From contig NZ_AUAR01000014.1 of assembly GCF_000428825.1 (NCBI RefSeq), forward strand, positions 1-64,000: DNA of 64,000 nucleotides, given 5' to 3'. The position numbers were made by a program, and so were the translations under genes. Below the pieces are notes generated by a model. It did no database searches, was not told the DNA's origin, and was given only the letters and a program-made list of their open reading frames with translations. Position 1 is the first letter of the stretch; the number at the start of each line of letters is the position of its first letter. This stretch comes from Desulfomicrobium escambiense DSM 10707. Its GTDB lineage: Bacteria; Desulfobacterota; Desulfovibrionia; Desulfovibrionales; Desulfomicrobiaceae. Shown here piece after piece: positions 54,621 through 63,581 of the stretch.

Positions 54621-56119
54621 GCCCGGCGTTGGCCCTCCCCGCTCTGCGCGAAAAGCGCGGCAAAAGCCTCAGTCCCGCGCAGTTTCGGCCACTCCATGGC
54701 CGCGGCGCAGCGACCCTGGTCGAGAATGAGGCCGTGGGTCAGGAGGTCGTCCATGAATTCCGGGGAATGGGTGGCCAGGACGAGGGTCCTGCCCCGGGAG
54801 GCCCAGTCGGAAAGCAGCTCGACCATGCGGGACTGCCAGGATGCGTCGAGGCCGGAAAACGGTTCGTCCAGGACCAGCAGTTCCGGCGCGTGGACCACGG
54901 CCCTGGCCAGCATGACCTGGCGGGCCTGCCCGAAGGACAGGGACGCCAGAGGGCGGTCCAGCCAGTCTTCCATGCCCCAGGCGCCGGCCAGGTCCTCGGC
55001 CATGGCGACCTGGACCGGCCCGAGGCCGCGGTGCACGCCCAGGCCGTCGCACAACCCCGAGAGGAGCACGTCCCGGCAGGTGGCCCCAGGCTCCATCCGT
55101 TCTCCCAGCCACGGCGCGAGGATGCCGATGCGGCCGCGGATCTCGGCCATGCGGATAAGGCCGGTCCGGCCGAACCACGAGGCCTCGCCGCCGGGCCAGG
55201 CCCGGCGGTAGCCCGTGACGAGCTGCAGCAGCGTGGACTTGCCGCTGCCGTTGTGGCCGAGCACACCCCAGCACTGGCCCGAACGCACGGTCCAGGTCAG
55301 GTTGTCCACGGCCGCGCGGCCGTCCATGACCACGGAACAGGCGCGCAGTTCGACGATGTTCTCCGGCCGCGTCTCGCCGGCCTGCCGCTCGGGCAGATCC
55401 AGGACGCCCGGCCGCACCCGCGAGGGTCTGTCCACCAAGCGGCCGTGCTCGATGAAGATCCGCCCGCGCACGGCCTCGGGCACGGGCAGCAGTCCGTGCC
55501 CGCTGACCAGCAGGCGCGTGCGCCCCGTGTCCGCGATGCGGTTCAGGGCGTCAAGCAGGCGCAGCTGGCCTTGGCGGTCCAGGCCCTGGGTCAGCTCGTC
55601 CACGGCCAGGAGCAGCGGTTCGGCGATGAGGGCCCGCGCCAGCAGGGCGCGCTTGGCCTGTCCGGTGGACACGGCCCGCATGGGCCTGTCGAGGACAGGC
55701 CCAAGGCCCATCTCGAAGCCCAGGGACCTGGCCTGGGCCTGCTCGGCCTCCGAGGCCTCGTGGTAGAGAAAGGGGGTATTGCGCAACCCGGCGCAGATGA
55801 CTTCCCAGATGGGCACGCGCAGGTCGTGGCGCTGGTACCAGTCGGCCATGTCCGGCGTGACCAGGCGCACATGAGGGCGGACGGCGATGGGCGAGTCCGA
55901 GTCCTCGCCGAAGAGACGGTAGACGCGTCGGCCGCCGCTGCGCTGCGACGGCCAGAGTTCGCCGGTCAGCAGACGCAGGAGCGTGGTCTTGCCTGCTCCG
56001 TTGTCGCCGACCACGGCAAAGTGTTCCCGTCCGGCGACATGCAGGGTCAGTTCGTGCAGGATGCGGGCGGTGCCCAGGTCCACGTCGACCCGGTCGAGAT
56101 GTATCTCAAGACTGTCCAT
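54617..56119 (-). CDS. Duplicated ABC ATPase (ModF-like)
   Basis: A 500-residue soluble protein with two ABC domains. First: Walker A VGDNGAGKTTLL, signature VSTGQAKRA, Walker B LLLAVDEL. Second: Walker A LGHNGSGKSTLL, signature LSFGQARQV, Walker B LLVLDEPFSG. No membrane domain is present or adjacent. The layout matches ModF-type (molybdate-linked) ATPases, whose role is unclear. The first Walker B lacks the usual Pro after Glu. It overlaps the CgeB-like gene. Confidence 0.85.
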   Translation of the reverse strand: MDSLEIHLDRVDVDLGTARILHELTLHVAGREHFAVVGDNGAGKTTLLRLLTGELWPSQRSGGRRVYRLFGEDSDSPIAVRPHVRLVTPDMADWYQRHDLRVPIWEVICAGLRNTPFLYHEASEAEQAQARSLGFEMGLGPVLDRPMRAVSTGQAKRALLARALIAEPLLLAVDELTQGLDRQGQLRLLDALNRIADTGRTRLLVSGHGLLPVPEAVRGRIFIEHGRLVDRPSRVRPGVLDLPERQAGETRPENIVELRACSVVMDGRAAVDNLTWTVRSGQCWGVLGHNGSGKSTLLQLVTGYRRAWPGGEASWFGRTGLIRMAEIRGRIGILAPWLGERMEPGATCRDVLLSGLCDGLGVHRGLGPVQVAMAEDLAGAWGMEDWLDRPLASLSFGQARQVMLARAVVHAPELLVLDEPFSGLDASWQSRMVELLSDWASRGRTLVLATHSPEFMDDLLTHGLILDQGRCAAAMEWPKLRGTEAFAALFAQSGEGQRRA

Positions 56120-56173
56120 GCTCCCTCGGAGTGCGGAAAAGGCGGCCGAACGGAATCGTCCGGCTGGACAGTC

Positions 56174-56785
56174 CTACCGTTGCAGCAACTCCATGTCGAT
56201 AGTCAGGTCTATGGTCTCGCCCATGACGCCCATCTGCGTCCACTTGGCTTCGCCGACATGGAAGTCCAGCCGGTTGATGGAGAACTGGGCGTGCAACCCA
56301 AGCACCTTGGTGTCCGGAAAATTGTCCTTGAACGGGTGTGCGGCGACGCCGAGCACCTTCACGGGTACGCGTATTTCCGCCGTCACGTCCTTGATGGTCA
56401 GGTCGCCGGTCACGTACAGGACATTCCCCTCGCCCTTGGAGACGCTCTTGGAAGCGAAAATGATGCGCGGCGACTTCTCCACGTCCAGAAAATCGGGGCC
56501 GCGCAGATGCTCGTCGCGGGCCGGGACGCCGGTGTGCACGCTGGCGCTGTCGATCAGGATATAGAACTGGGACTTTTCCGGCGCGGCCGGAGCGTATTCC
56601 ACCTCGCCCGAAAACCTGGCGAATACGCCGGGCACAAACCCGACGATATGCCGGATGCGAAAGCCCACGGTCGAATGCTCGCCGTCGATCTCCCACGAAT
56701 CGGCATCCGGCACCCCGCCCAGGGCCGAACCCGCGCCCAAAACGCAGGTCAGGAAAAGAACGCCTATGCTCAGAAATGATCTCAT
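56174..56785 (-). CDS. YceI family periplasmic protein
   Basis: A 203-residue lipocalin-like protein with a signal peptide (MRSFLSIGVLFLTCVLGAGS). The YceI pattern is clear: WEIDGEHSTVGFRIRHIVGF, then DSASVHTGVPARDEHLRGPD and FLDVEKSPRIIFAS. Such proteins bind isoprenoid or other lipophilic molecules. GGAGG before the ATG sets the start. It precedes the ABC gene by 54 bases. Confidence 0.92.
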   Translation of the reverse strand: MRSFLSIGVLFLTCVLGAGSALGGVPDADSWEIDGEHSTVGFRIRHIVGFVPGVFARFSGEVEYAPAAPEKSQFYILIDSASVHTGVPARDEHLRGPDFLDVEKSPRIIFASKSVSKGEGNVLYVTGDLTIKDVTAEIRVPVKVLGVAAHPFKDNFPDTKVLGLHAQFSINRLDFHVGEAKWTQMGVMGETIDLTIDMELLQR

Positions 56786-57005
56786 TGTTTCCTCCGCTGT
56801 TTTCTCGCTCCGCACCCGATGAACGGGCTGCAAGGGCCGTCCCGCAAGGATTCACGGCCACCTGCCCCCCGGCAGGCTTGCCGGGAGGAGCGCGTCAGAC
56901 AAGCCCCCTTATCAGGGACCCGGCTGTTTCGCCATACTTGCGCGTATGACGATTTTTCCTGTTGACAGCCCGGGTGGTTTATATCAAAAGGCGGCTTCGC
57001 GTCGT

Positions 57006-57078
<73 letters not shown>

Positions 57079-57121
57079 CCACTTACAAAACGCACATCAA
57101 ATTCCACTTGAATGCCGCTGG

Positions 57122-57154
57122 AAAGCCGTCCGAAAGGGCGGCTTTCTTGTTTTT
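57122..57154 (+). terminator. Terminator after tRNA-Ala
   Basis: AAAGCCGTCC-GAAA-GGGCGGCTTT with one T-G pair, followed by CTTGTTTTT. The remaining sequence to 57293 holds only the leader of the next gene. Confidence 0.88.
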
Positions 57155-57293
57155 CGGCGCCATCCGCCTCAATCCGAGACTCATCCTCCCGCTGCAGCTT
57201 GCGCGTCTCCGCGAATCGGGACATGTGAAGAAACCGCCGGGTTTTAGCCGCCCACGCTTCCCCGCCCCCGTCAAAGGAAACAAGGAGCCGCAG

Positions 57294-58349
57294 ATGAGCG
57301 CACAAGGCCGCGCAGGAATCCTGATCGTCGACGACACTCCCTTCAACATCGAACTGCTGGAAGGTTTCCTCTGCCAGGCCTACAACGTGGACACGGCCAC
57401 ATGCGGTGAAAAGGCCCTGGATATCGTCGGCACATCCCCGCCCGATCTGGTCATCCTCGACATCGTCATGCCCGGCATGGACGGCTTCGAGGTCTGCCGC
57501 AGGCTCAAGGCCGACGAGCGCACCGCCGACATCCCGGTCATCTTCATCACCGCCCTCGACGACGTCGCGGCCGAGGCCAGAGGCCTTGAACTCGGCGCCA
57601 TCGACTTCATCACCAAGCCATTCAACCCCGCCGTGGTCCGGGCGCGGGTCGCCAACCACATCGCCCTGCGCGAGGCCGCCCGCCTTCGGGAGGACGTGGA
57701 GCGCATCATGCGCCACGACCTCAAATCACCCCTGACCACGGTTCTGAGCCTGCCGCAGCTCATGCTCATGGACGGCAACCTGACCCCGCCCCAGCGGGAC
57801 ATGCTGCAACGCATCGAAGACGCGGGCTACACGCTTCTGGCCATGACCAACCTGTCCACCACCCTCTTCAGGATGGAACGGGACGTCTATGAACTGCGGC
57901 CAGAAAAAATGGACCTGGCCGCCGTGGCGCGCAAGGTTCTGACAGGCTTCGCGGAAACGGCCGAGATGCGGGGCATCGGGCTGCGGCTCCTCGTCGACGG
58001 CCGGGATGACGGCCCGTCCATCCCCTGGATGGGCGAGGAACTGCTCTGCCACTCCATGCTCGCCAACCTCGTGGGCAACGCCCTGGACGCATCCCCCCGG
58101 CGGGAGGACGTTCTGGTATCCCTCGGGGCTCGGCCGGAGGGCGGGGTGCGCATCGACATCGTCAACAGGGGCGACGTCGCGCCGGAACTGCAGGGAAGAT
58201 TCTTCGAGAAGTACGCCACCGCCGGCAAGGCCCGCGGGACGGGCCTGGGCACATACTCCGCCCGGCTCATAGCCAGGGCCCACGGCGGGGATATCGAGAT
58301 GAAGTGCGGGGCCGGCACGGTCGAGGTCAGCGTTTTCCTGCCGGCGTGA
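57294..58349 (+). CDS. Response regulator-histidine kinase fusion (soluble)
   Basis: A 351-residue cytoplasmic protein. The receiver (about 1-120) has ILIVDDTP, phospho-Asp in VILDIVMPGMDG and Lys in FITKPFNP. HisKA follows with MRHDLKSPLTTVLSL (phospho-His), then HATPase with NLVGNALDASP and GTGLGTYSARLIARAHGG. AAGGAGCCGCAG precedes the ATG at 57294; the frame is open far upstream but crosses the tRNA. A CheY-like gene lies convergently next to it. Confidence 0.93.
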   Translation: MSAQGRAGILIVDDTPFNIELLEGFLCQAYNVDTATCGEKALDIVGTSPPDLVILDIVMPGMDGFEVCRRLKADERTADIPVIFITALDDVAAEARGLELGAIDFITKPFNPAVVRARVANHIALREAARLREDVERIMRHDLKSPLTTVLSLPQLMLMDGNLTPPQRDMLQRIEDAGYTLLAMTNLSTTLFRMERDVYELRPEKMDLAAVARKVLTGFAETAEMRGIGLRLLVDGRDDGPSIPWMGEELLCHSMLANLVGNALDASPRREDVLVSLGARPEGGVRIDIVNRGDVAPELQGRFFEKYATAGKARGTGLGTYSARLIARAHGGDIEMKCGAGTVEVSVFLPA

Positions 58350-58358
58350 CGGGAGGCT

Positions 58359-58754
58359 TCAGGAACGCGCCCTGCGGCGGGCGAAGACCTCGCGCAGCTT
58401 GCGTTCGAGGATCTCGGGGGTGAAGGGTTTGACGATGTAGTTGTCCACGCCGCTCTTGACCGCCTCGACGACGCTCTCCTGCTCCGCCTCGCCGGTGATG
58501 GCCAGCACGGCGACGTCAGTGAACCGGCCGCCGGGGCAGCGGATGAGCTTGAGCAGTTCGAGCCCCGTCATCCGGGGCATGCTCCAGTCGAGGAGCAGGA
58601 GTTCGTAGCTGTTCTCCTGCATCATCTCCCAGGCCATCTGCCCGTCCTCGGCATAGGCGAGGTTGGTGAATCCGAACCTGCGCATGACGTCGCCGATGGT
58701 CCTGCGCATGGTGGAATAGTCGTCAACGATGAGAACCGGGATATCGGTGTTCAT
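58359..58754 (-). CDS. CheY-like single-domain response regulator
   Basis: A 131-residue receiver beginning MNTDIPVLIVDDYSTMRRTI. The acidic pair, phospho-Asp in LLLLDWSMPRMTGLELL, Thr in AITGEAE and Lys in NYIVKPFTPE are present, close to chemotaxis CheY. It is convergent with the kinase fusion, 9 bases apart, which may be its partner. Confidence 0.92.
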   Translation of the reverse strand: MNTDIPVLIVDDYSTMRRTIGDVMRRFGFTNLAYAEDGQMAWEMMQENSYELLLLDWSMPRMTGLELLKLIRCPGGRFTDVAVLAITGEAEQESVVEAVKSGVDNYIVKPFTPEILERKLREVFARRRARS

Positions 58755-58927
58755 GCTCTGCACTCCGCGGGTTGCGCCACGTCGGATTCCGGATCCCCGC
58801 GCCGCTGGATGGTCGGGGACATGCTCATGCAATGGGCGCCATCTGTCATTATTTCCATGAGTTCTCGCAAAATGCAACGCCCGGCCACCCATGTGTTCCC
58901 CGCCTTCGCCTCCTGCCGACACGTTCC

Positions 58928-59761
58928 TCACTCCGACCACAAACCCCGCAACAGCGCGATCTCGCGTGCGTACCCCGGCAGTTCGTTGGGCGTTTCCAGA
59001 TAGAACGGCAGCCCACGAAGACGTGGATGGTTGACGATGCGCCCGAAGGCCTTCAGTCCGATATGGCCTTCCCCGATGCAGGCGTGACGGTCCTTGCGGG
59101 CACCCCGGGGATTCAGGCTGTCGTTCAGGTGCACGGCCCGCAGCCGGTCGAGGCCGACGATCTCGTCGAACTCCCGCAGCACGCCGTCCAGATCGTGCAC
59201 GATGTCATAGCCGGCGTCGTGGACGTGACAGGTGTCGAGGCAGACCCCGAGCCTGTCCGGCAGCGCGACCCGGTCGAAGATCTCCCGCAGCTCGCCGAAG
59301 GCGCTCCCCACTTCGCTGCCCTTGCCGGCCATGGTTTCGAGAAGAACTGTCGTCTTCATCTCCGGCCGCATGACGGCGTCGAGTTGGGCGACGATGAGGC
59401 CGATGCCCGCCTCCATCCCCTGCCCCACGTGGCTGCCGGGATGAAAATTGTACATGTTGCCCGGCAGCAGTTCCACGCGGGCCAGGTCGTCGCGCATGGA
59501 CTCCAGGGCGAACGTCCTGGTCTTCACGTCGGCGGAACAGGGGTTCAGCGTGTAGGCGGCGTGGGCCAGGAACGGGCCGAGGCCGTTCTCCCCGGCCAGG
59601 GCGAGAAAAGCCGCCACGTCCTGCGGGTCCACGCCCTTGGCCGCCCCGCCGCGGGGGTTGCGGGTGAAGAACTGGAACGTGCTCGCCCCGATCGAGAGGG
59701 CGGTCCTACCCATGGCCAGGAAGCCCTTGGAGGAGGACAGGTGACAACCGATATTGAGCAT
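58928..59761 (-). CDS. nfo: Deoxyribonuclease IV (apurinic endonuclease)
   Basis: A 277-residue TIM-barrel enzyme with three metal ions that cleaves abasic sites in DNA. Family blocks: [12 protein letters not shown] at the start, [46 protein letters not shown] and [13 protein letters not shown] before the ATG at 59761 sets the start. It is divergent from the alcohol dehydrogenase gene. Confidence 0.95.
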   Translation of the reverse strand: MLNIGCHLSSSKGFLAMGRTALSIGASTFQFFTRNPRGGAAKGVDPQDVAAFLALAGENGLGPFLAHAAYTLNPCSADVKTRTFALESMRDDLARVELLPGNMYNFHPGSHVGQGMEAGIGLIVAQLDAVMRPEMKTTVLLETMAGKGSEVGSAFGELREIFDRVALPDRLGVCLDTCHVHDAGYDIVHDLDGVLREFDEIVGLDRLRAVHLNDSLNPRGARKDRHACIGEGHIGLKAFGRIVNHPRLRGLPFYLETPNELPGYAREIALLRGLWSE

Positions 59762-59870
59762 GGCATCTCCACGTGCGCGTGACCGCGCATGGTTACGGCC
59801 GGCAGGCGGCCCCGGAACAATCACTGAGTTCGATTCGCCCCATCACTTCACAACACGGGAACACGACGTC

Positions 59871-61022
59871 ATGATCCACGCATTCCAGACCATCGGAAGA
59901 ATCATCCACGGCAACGGCGCGTCACGGGACGTCGGCAACGAGGTCCGCGCCATCGGCGCCTCGCGCGTCCTCATCGTGACCAGCGAGGGCATCGTCCGGC
60001 GCGGGACGCACGCCCCCATCGCCGCATCCCTGGAAGCCCACGGCGTCGCCTGGACGCTCTTTGCGCGAGGGTCCTCCGAGCCCACGCCCTCCGACGCCCA
60101 CGAATGCGCCGCGGCCGCGCGCGAGTGCGGAGCGGAAGTCATCATCGGCCTCGGGGGCGGCAGCGCCCTGGACTGCGCCAAGGCGGCCGCGGTCCTGGCC
60201 AGACATGACAGGCCCATCGAAAACTACTTCGGCGTCGGCCTCGTCCCGGGCCCCTGCACGCCCACGATCCTCATCCCGACAACGGCCGGGACGGGCAGCG
60301 AGGTCACGTCCATCAGCGTGCTGGAAGACCCGCGAACCAACTCGAAGAAGGCCGTCGTCAGCGACCACCTCTACGCCAGAGCGGCCGTGCTCGACCCGGA
60401 ACTGACCGTCTCCACGCCCCCGCGCATCACCGCGACCACGGGCATGGACGCCTTCGTGCACGCCATGGAATCGTTCGTGAACCGCACGGCCACCGCCTTC
60501 ACGGACGCCGTCAACCTGCAGGCCATGCGCCTCATCGCGGGGGGCATCCGCGCGGCCTGCGCCGACGGGAACGATCTCGGCGCCCGCGCCGACATGCTCT
60601 ACGCCTCGGCCTTGGCCGGCATGGGCTTTTCCAACACCCAGAACGGCGTGATCCACGCCATCGCCATGGCCGCGCCCGCCTCGCTCCATCTGCCCCACGG
60701 GCTGCTCGTGGCCGCGGCGGCGCCCATGGGCATGGCGTTCAACTGCCAGGCCGCCCCGGAAAAATACGCCCGCATCGCGAAAATCCTGGGCTGCGATCCG
60801 GCGGGCAAGACTCCGCGCGAACTCGCTTCCCTGGCCGCCCAAGGCATGAAGCGGCTCCTGGCCGACCTGGACATCGAGCCGGGCCTCGGTGCCCACGGCA
60901 TCGCACGCGCGGAGATATGCGGCATCGCCGAACGGGCGGCCGCCGCCAAACGGCTCATGGACAACAACCCGCGACAGGGAACGGCCGAAGACCTCCAGGC
61001 GCTGCTGGAAGAACACTTCTAG
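59871..61022 (+). CDS. Iron-containing alcohol dehydrogenase
   Basis: A 383-residue group III NAD(P)-dependent alcohol/aldehyde oxidoreductase. Nucleotide-site motifs are GLGGGSALDCAKA and IPTTAGTGSEVTS; the metal ligands are Asp and His in GMDAFVHAMESF, His in NGVIHAIAMA and His in LPHGLLVA. Substrate is not deducible; 1,3-propanediol, lactaldehyde or sulfoacetaldehyde are all possible in this class. It lies beside a sigma-54 activator and a glycyl radical enzyme, and may handle an aldehyde from that pathway (inference). Confidence 0.9.
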   Translation: MIHAFQTIGRIIHGNGASRDVGNEVRAIGASRVLIVTSEGIVRRGTHAPIAASLEAHGVAWTLFARGSSEPTPSDAHECAAAARECGAEVIIGLGGGSALDCAKAAAVLARHDRPIENYFGVGLVPGPCTPTILIPTTAGTGSEVTSISVLEDPRTNSKKAVVSDHLYARAAVLDPELTVSTPPRITATTGMDAFVHAMESFVNRTATAFTDAVNLQAMRLIAGGIRAACADGNDLGARADMLYASALAGMGFSNTQNGVIHAIAMAAPASLHLPHGLLVAAAAPMGMAFNCQAAPEKYARIAKILGCDPAGKTPRELASLAAQGMKRLLADLDIEPGLGAHGIARAEICGIAERAAAAKRLMDNNPRQGTAEDLQALLEEHF

Positions 61023-61044
61023 CAACCGCCCCTGCCCCGGAGCG

Positions 61045-62433
61045 TCATTTCTTCTGGATCTTGCGGAAGATGGTGCTGCGGTCGACCTGGAAGAGCTCCG
61101 AGACCTTCTGCACCGACCCGTGCAGGGCGATGGCCTGTTCCAGAAAGTCCCGCTCCATCTCGGCCATGATCTGCTTCAGCGGACGGCCGCCGGTCAGGAG
61201 GGCGTCGCTGCAGGCGCGGTCCTGGGGACTGTCCTCGCGGATGTGGGCAGGCAGGTCGCGGGGGGAGATGTGCGAACCCTTGTGGGTGATGACCAGGCCG
61301 TGGATCATGTTCTGCAGCTCGCGCACGTTGCCCGGCCACTGGTAGCGGGACAGGATGGTCAGGGCGATCTCCATGATCGCCATGCGCTTGCCGTACTTGG
61401 CCGAGTAGTGTTGCAGGAAGTGCTCCACCAGCGGCCGTACGTCCTCGGGCCGCTCGCGCAGGGGAGGGATCGTCACCGTGGCCACGTTCAGCCTGTAGTA
61501 CAGGTCGCGCCGGAAGGTGCCCTGCTCGACGCATTCGCCCAGGTTCTTGTTGGTGGCGGCGATGACCCGCACGTCGACCTTGCTGGAGCGCGTGCCGCCG
61601 ACGCGCATGATCTCGCCGTCCTGAAGCACTCGCAAGAGCCGCGTCTGCATGGACAGGGGCAGCTCGCCGATCTCGTCGAGAAAGACGGTGCCGCCGTCGG
61701 CCAGCTCGAAATAGCCCGCCTTGCCCTTGCTCGACGCGCCCGTGAAGGCGCCGGGCATGTAGCCGAACATCTCGGACTCGGTCAGGGTCTCGGAGATGCC
61801 GCCGCAGTCCACCTTGAGGAAAATCTTGTCGTGCCGGGCGCTGCGGGCGTGGGTCAGACGGGCGAAAACGTCCTTGCCCACGCCCGTCTCGCCCAGGATG
61901 AGGACCGAGGCGTCCGTGGGGGCCACGGTCAGCAGCATGTTGACCACTTCCTGCATGGCCGGGCTCGCGTACACCGGCGTGAGGCCCTTGCTCTGCTCGT
62001 TGGAGATGTAGGCCATCTGCTTGTGGAAGTGGTCGATGAGCTGGCGCTGCTCCTCCATCTGCTCATTGAGGCGCGTGATCATGGTGATGTCGCGGACAAA
62101 GGTCACCACGAGCCGCAGGGTCCCGCCCTCGTCGAAGACCGGGAAGCCCGAGAGGACCAGCTTCTTGCCGTTCTGCAACTGCTGCACGTGGGTCGCGGGC
62201 TTGCCCGTGCGCACGATCTCGGGGTTCAGGATCTTGTCGAAAATGCCGTTCTCCACCAGGGAGCGCACCTGCCTGCCCTGGATGTCCTCCTGCTTCAGGC
62301 CCGTCAGCTGCTCGTACATGCGGTTGACGCGCAGGGTGATGCCCGAGACGTCGGAGATGAAGACCCCGTCGGGGAGGGCATCGAGGATGTATTCGAAATG
62401 CTTGGCGACAAAATCGGCGTGGCGGCTCGTCAT
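61045..62433 (-). CDS. Sigma-54-dependent transcriptional activator with PAS domain
   Basis: A 462-residue enhancer-binding protein. An N-terminal PAS domain (about 8-120, ILDALPDGVFISDVSGITLR) is followed by the AAA+ domain with Walker A LGETGVGKDVFA, the sigma-54 contact loop GAFTGA, Walker B GTVFLDEIGELP, and WPGNVRELQN. A Fis-type HTH ends the protein (VSELFQVDRSTIFRKI). It lies after the glycyl radical activase on the same strand, separated by a terminator, and is the probable regulator of that unit. Confidence 0.94.
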   Translation of the reverse strand: MTSRHADFVAKHFEYILDALPDGVFISDVSGITLRVNRMYEQLTGLKQEDIQGRQVRSLVENGIFDKILNPEIVRTGKPATHVQQLQNGKKLVLSGFPVFDEGGTLRLVVTFVRDITMITRLNEQMEEQRQLIDHFHKQMAYISNEQSKGLTPVYASPAMQEVVNMLLTVAPTDASVLILGETGVGKDVFARLTHARSARHDKIFLKVDCGGISETLTESEMFGYMPGAFTGASSKGKAGYFELADGGTVFLDEIGELPLSMQTRLLRVLQDGEIMRVGGTRSSKVDVRVIAATNKNLGECVEQGTFRRDLYYRLNVATVTIPPLRERPEDVRPLVEHFLQHYSAKYGKRMAIMEIALTILSRYQWPGNVRELQNMIHGLVITHKGSHISPRDLPAHIREDSPQDRACSDALLTGGRPLKQIMAEMERDFLEQAIALHGSVQKVSELFQVDRSTIFRKIQKK

Positions 62434-62456
62434 ACGAAAAAACTCTCACGGGCTGT

Positions 62457-62484
62457 AAAAAAAGGCAACCCGAGGGCTGCCTTT
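62457..62484 (-). terminator. Terminator after the glycyl radical activase gene
   Basis: On the minus strand AAAGGCA-G-CCC / GGG-T-TGCCTTT with one internal mismatch, followed by further T residues. It separates the activase unit from the sigma-54 activator gene. Confidence 0.85.
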
Positions 62485-62545
62485 CCACGATTCGTCACGG
62501 TTTGCGCGGCCAGGCCCGTGCGGGCCGGTTCGGCCGTGAACCTCA

Positions 62546-63490
62546 TCATTTCGGGAAGTCAACCCTGTCCCCGAGAATCCGCACCGCTGTCTCGATGAGC
62601 CTCGGCATGACCGACTTGTCCAGCGTCACGTCGTCCATGGGAGGCACCCTGTCCAGAAAATGGTACTTCTGCGTGCCCAGCCTGTGGTAGGGCAGCATCT
62701 CGTAGCGCACGTTCGGATAGGGCCGGATGAACCCGGCGATGGCCGACACGGCGTCCTCGGAATCGTTGAACCCCGGGATGACGGGTGTCCGGACCAGGAT
62801 GGGCTTGTCCGGGTGCAGTTCCGCAAGCCTCCGGAAATTCTCCAGGATGACCTCGTTGGACCGCCCGGTATGGGCTTCGTGGACGGCGCCGTCCATGTGC
62901 TTGATGTCGTAGAGCACGTAGTTCAGGTACGGAGCGGCCGCCTCCAGGGTCTTCCAGGGCACCATGCCGCAGGTCTCGACGGCGGTCTTGATCCTGCGCC
63001 GGCGGGCCTCCCTGAGCAGGGCCAGGGCGTAGTCGGCCTGCAGGAGCGGTTCGCCGCCCGAGAGGGTCATGCCGCCGCTGGAGCGGGTATAGAAGGCCGC
63101 ATCCTGTTCGACCACACGCAGCACGTCGTCCACGCTGCGCTCCTCGCCGTAGACGATGAGCCCCTGGGACGGGCAGGCCTGGGCGCAATTCTTGGGGCAC
63201 CCGTCGCACAGGGCGCGGTCGATGCGCAGGCTGTCGTCGGCCTCGCGGATGATGGCGCCGCGCAGGCAGGCCTGCAGACAGCGCGTGCACTTGGAAAAGG
63301 TCAGGCAGCGGCCCGGATTGAAGGCCAGTTCCGGCTCGCGGCGCTGGGATTCGGGGTTGCTGCACCAGTTGCAGGAAAGCGGGCACCCCTTGAGGAAGAC
63401 AATGGTCCTGATGCCCGGGCCGTCATGAACGGAGTATTTCTGGATGTTGAATACGAGGCCTTTCTTCTTTCTGTCTTCAAGAGCGCTCAT
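62546..63490 (-). CDS. Glycyl radical enzyme activating enzyme (radical SAM)
   Basis: A 314-residue radical SAM enzyme that abstracts hydrogen from the Gly of the adjacent glycyl radical enzyme. The SAM cluster motif is GCPLSCNWCSNPE (CxxxCxxC). It carries an insertion with two ferredoxin-like clusters (CLTFSKCTRCLQAC and CDGCPKNCAQACPS), characteristic of activases of dehydratase or C-S/C-N lyase GREs rather than pyruvate formate-lyase. MTLSGGEPLLQ and VRTPVIPGFND are typical. It is 91 bases downstream of the GRE gene. Confidence 0.94.
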   Translation of the reverse strand: MSALEDRKKKGLVFNIQKYSVHDGPGIRTIVFLKGCPLSCNWCSNPESQRREPELAFNPGRCLTFSKCTRCLQACLRGAIIREADDSLRIDRALCDGCPKNCAQACPSQGLIVYGEERSVDDVLRVVEQDAAFYTRSSGGMTLSGGEPLLQADYALALLREARRRRIKTAVETCGMVPWKTLEAAAPYLNYVLYDIKHMDGAVHEAHTGRSNEVILENFRRLAELHPDKPILVRTPVIPGFNDSEDAVSAIAGFIRPYPNVRYEMLPYHRLGTQKYHFLDRVPPMDDVTLDKSVMPRLIETAVRILGDRVDFPK

Positions 63491-63513
63491 GGGACTCCCC
63501 CGCTGATGTCATG

Positions 63514-63545
63514 AAAAATCGCGGGCAGGCCGAGGCCTGCCCGCG
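63514..63545 (-). terminator. Stem-loop between the glycyl radical enzyme and its activase
   Basis: On the minus strand CGCGGGCAGGC / GCCTGCCCGCG, an 11-bp perfect stem with a four-base loop, followed by ATTTTTC. It could end most transcripts after the enzyme gene, or stabilise its 3' end, so the activase is made in smaller amounts. Confidence 0.75.
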
Positions 63546-63581
63546 TGTGTCCGTTGAGGCCGAAGGATGGCCGGGGCGTAC

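Noticed and set aside
56961-56984. TTGACA and TATAT before tRNA-Ala
   Set aside because: The spacer is about 12 bases, too short for a sigma-70 promoter, so I did not list it as a feature.
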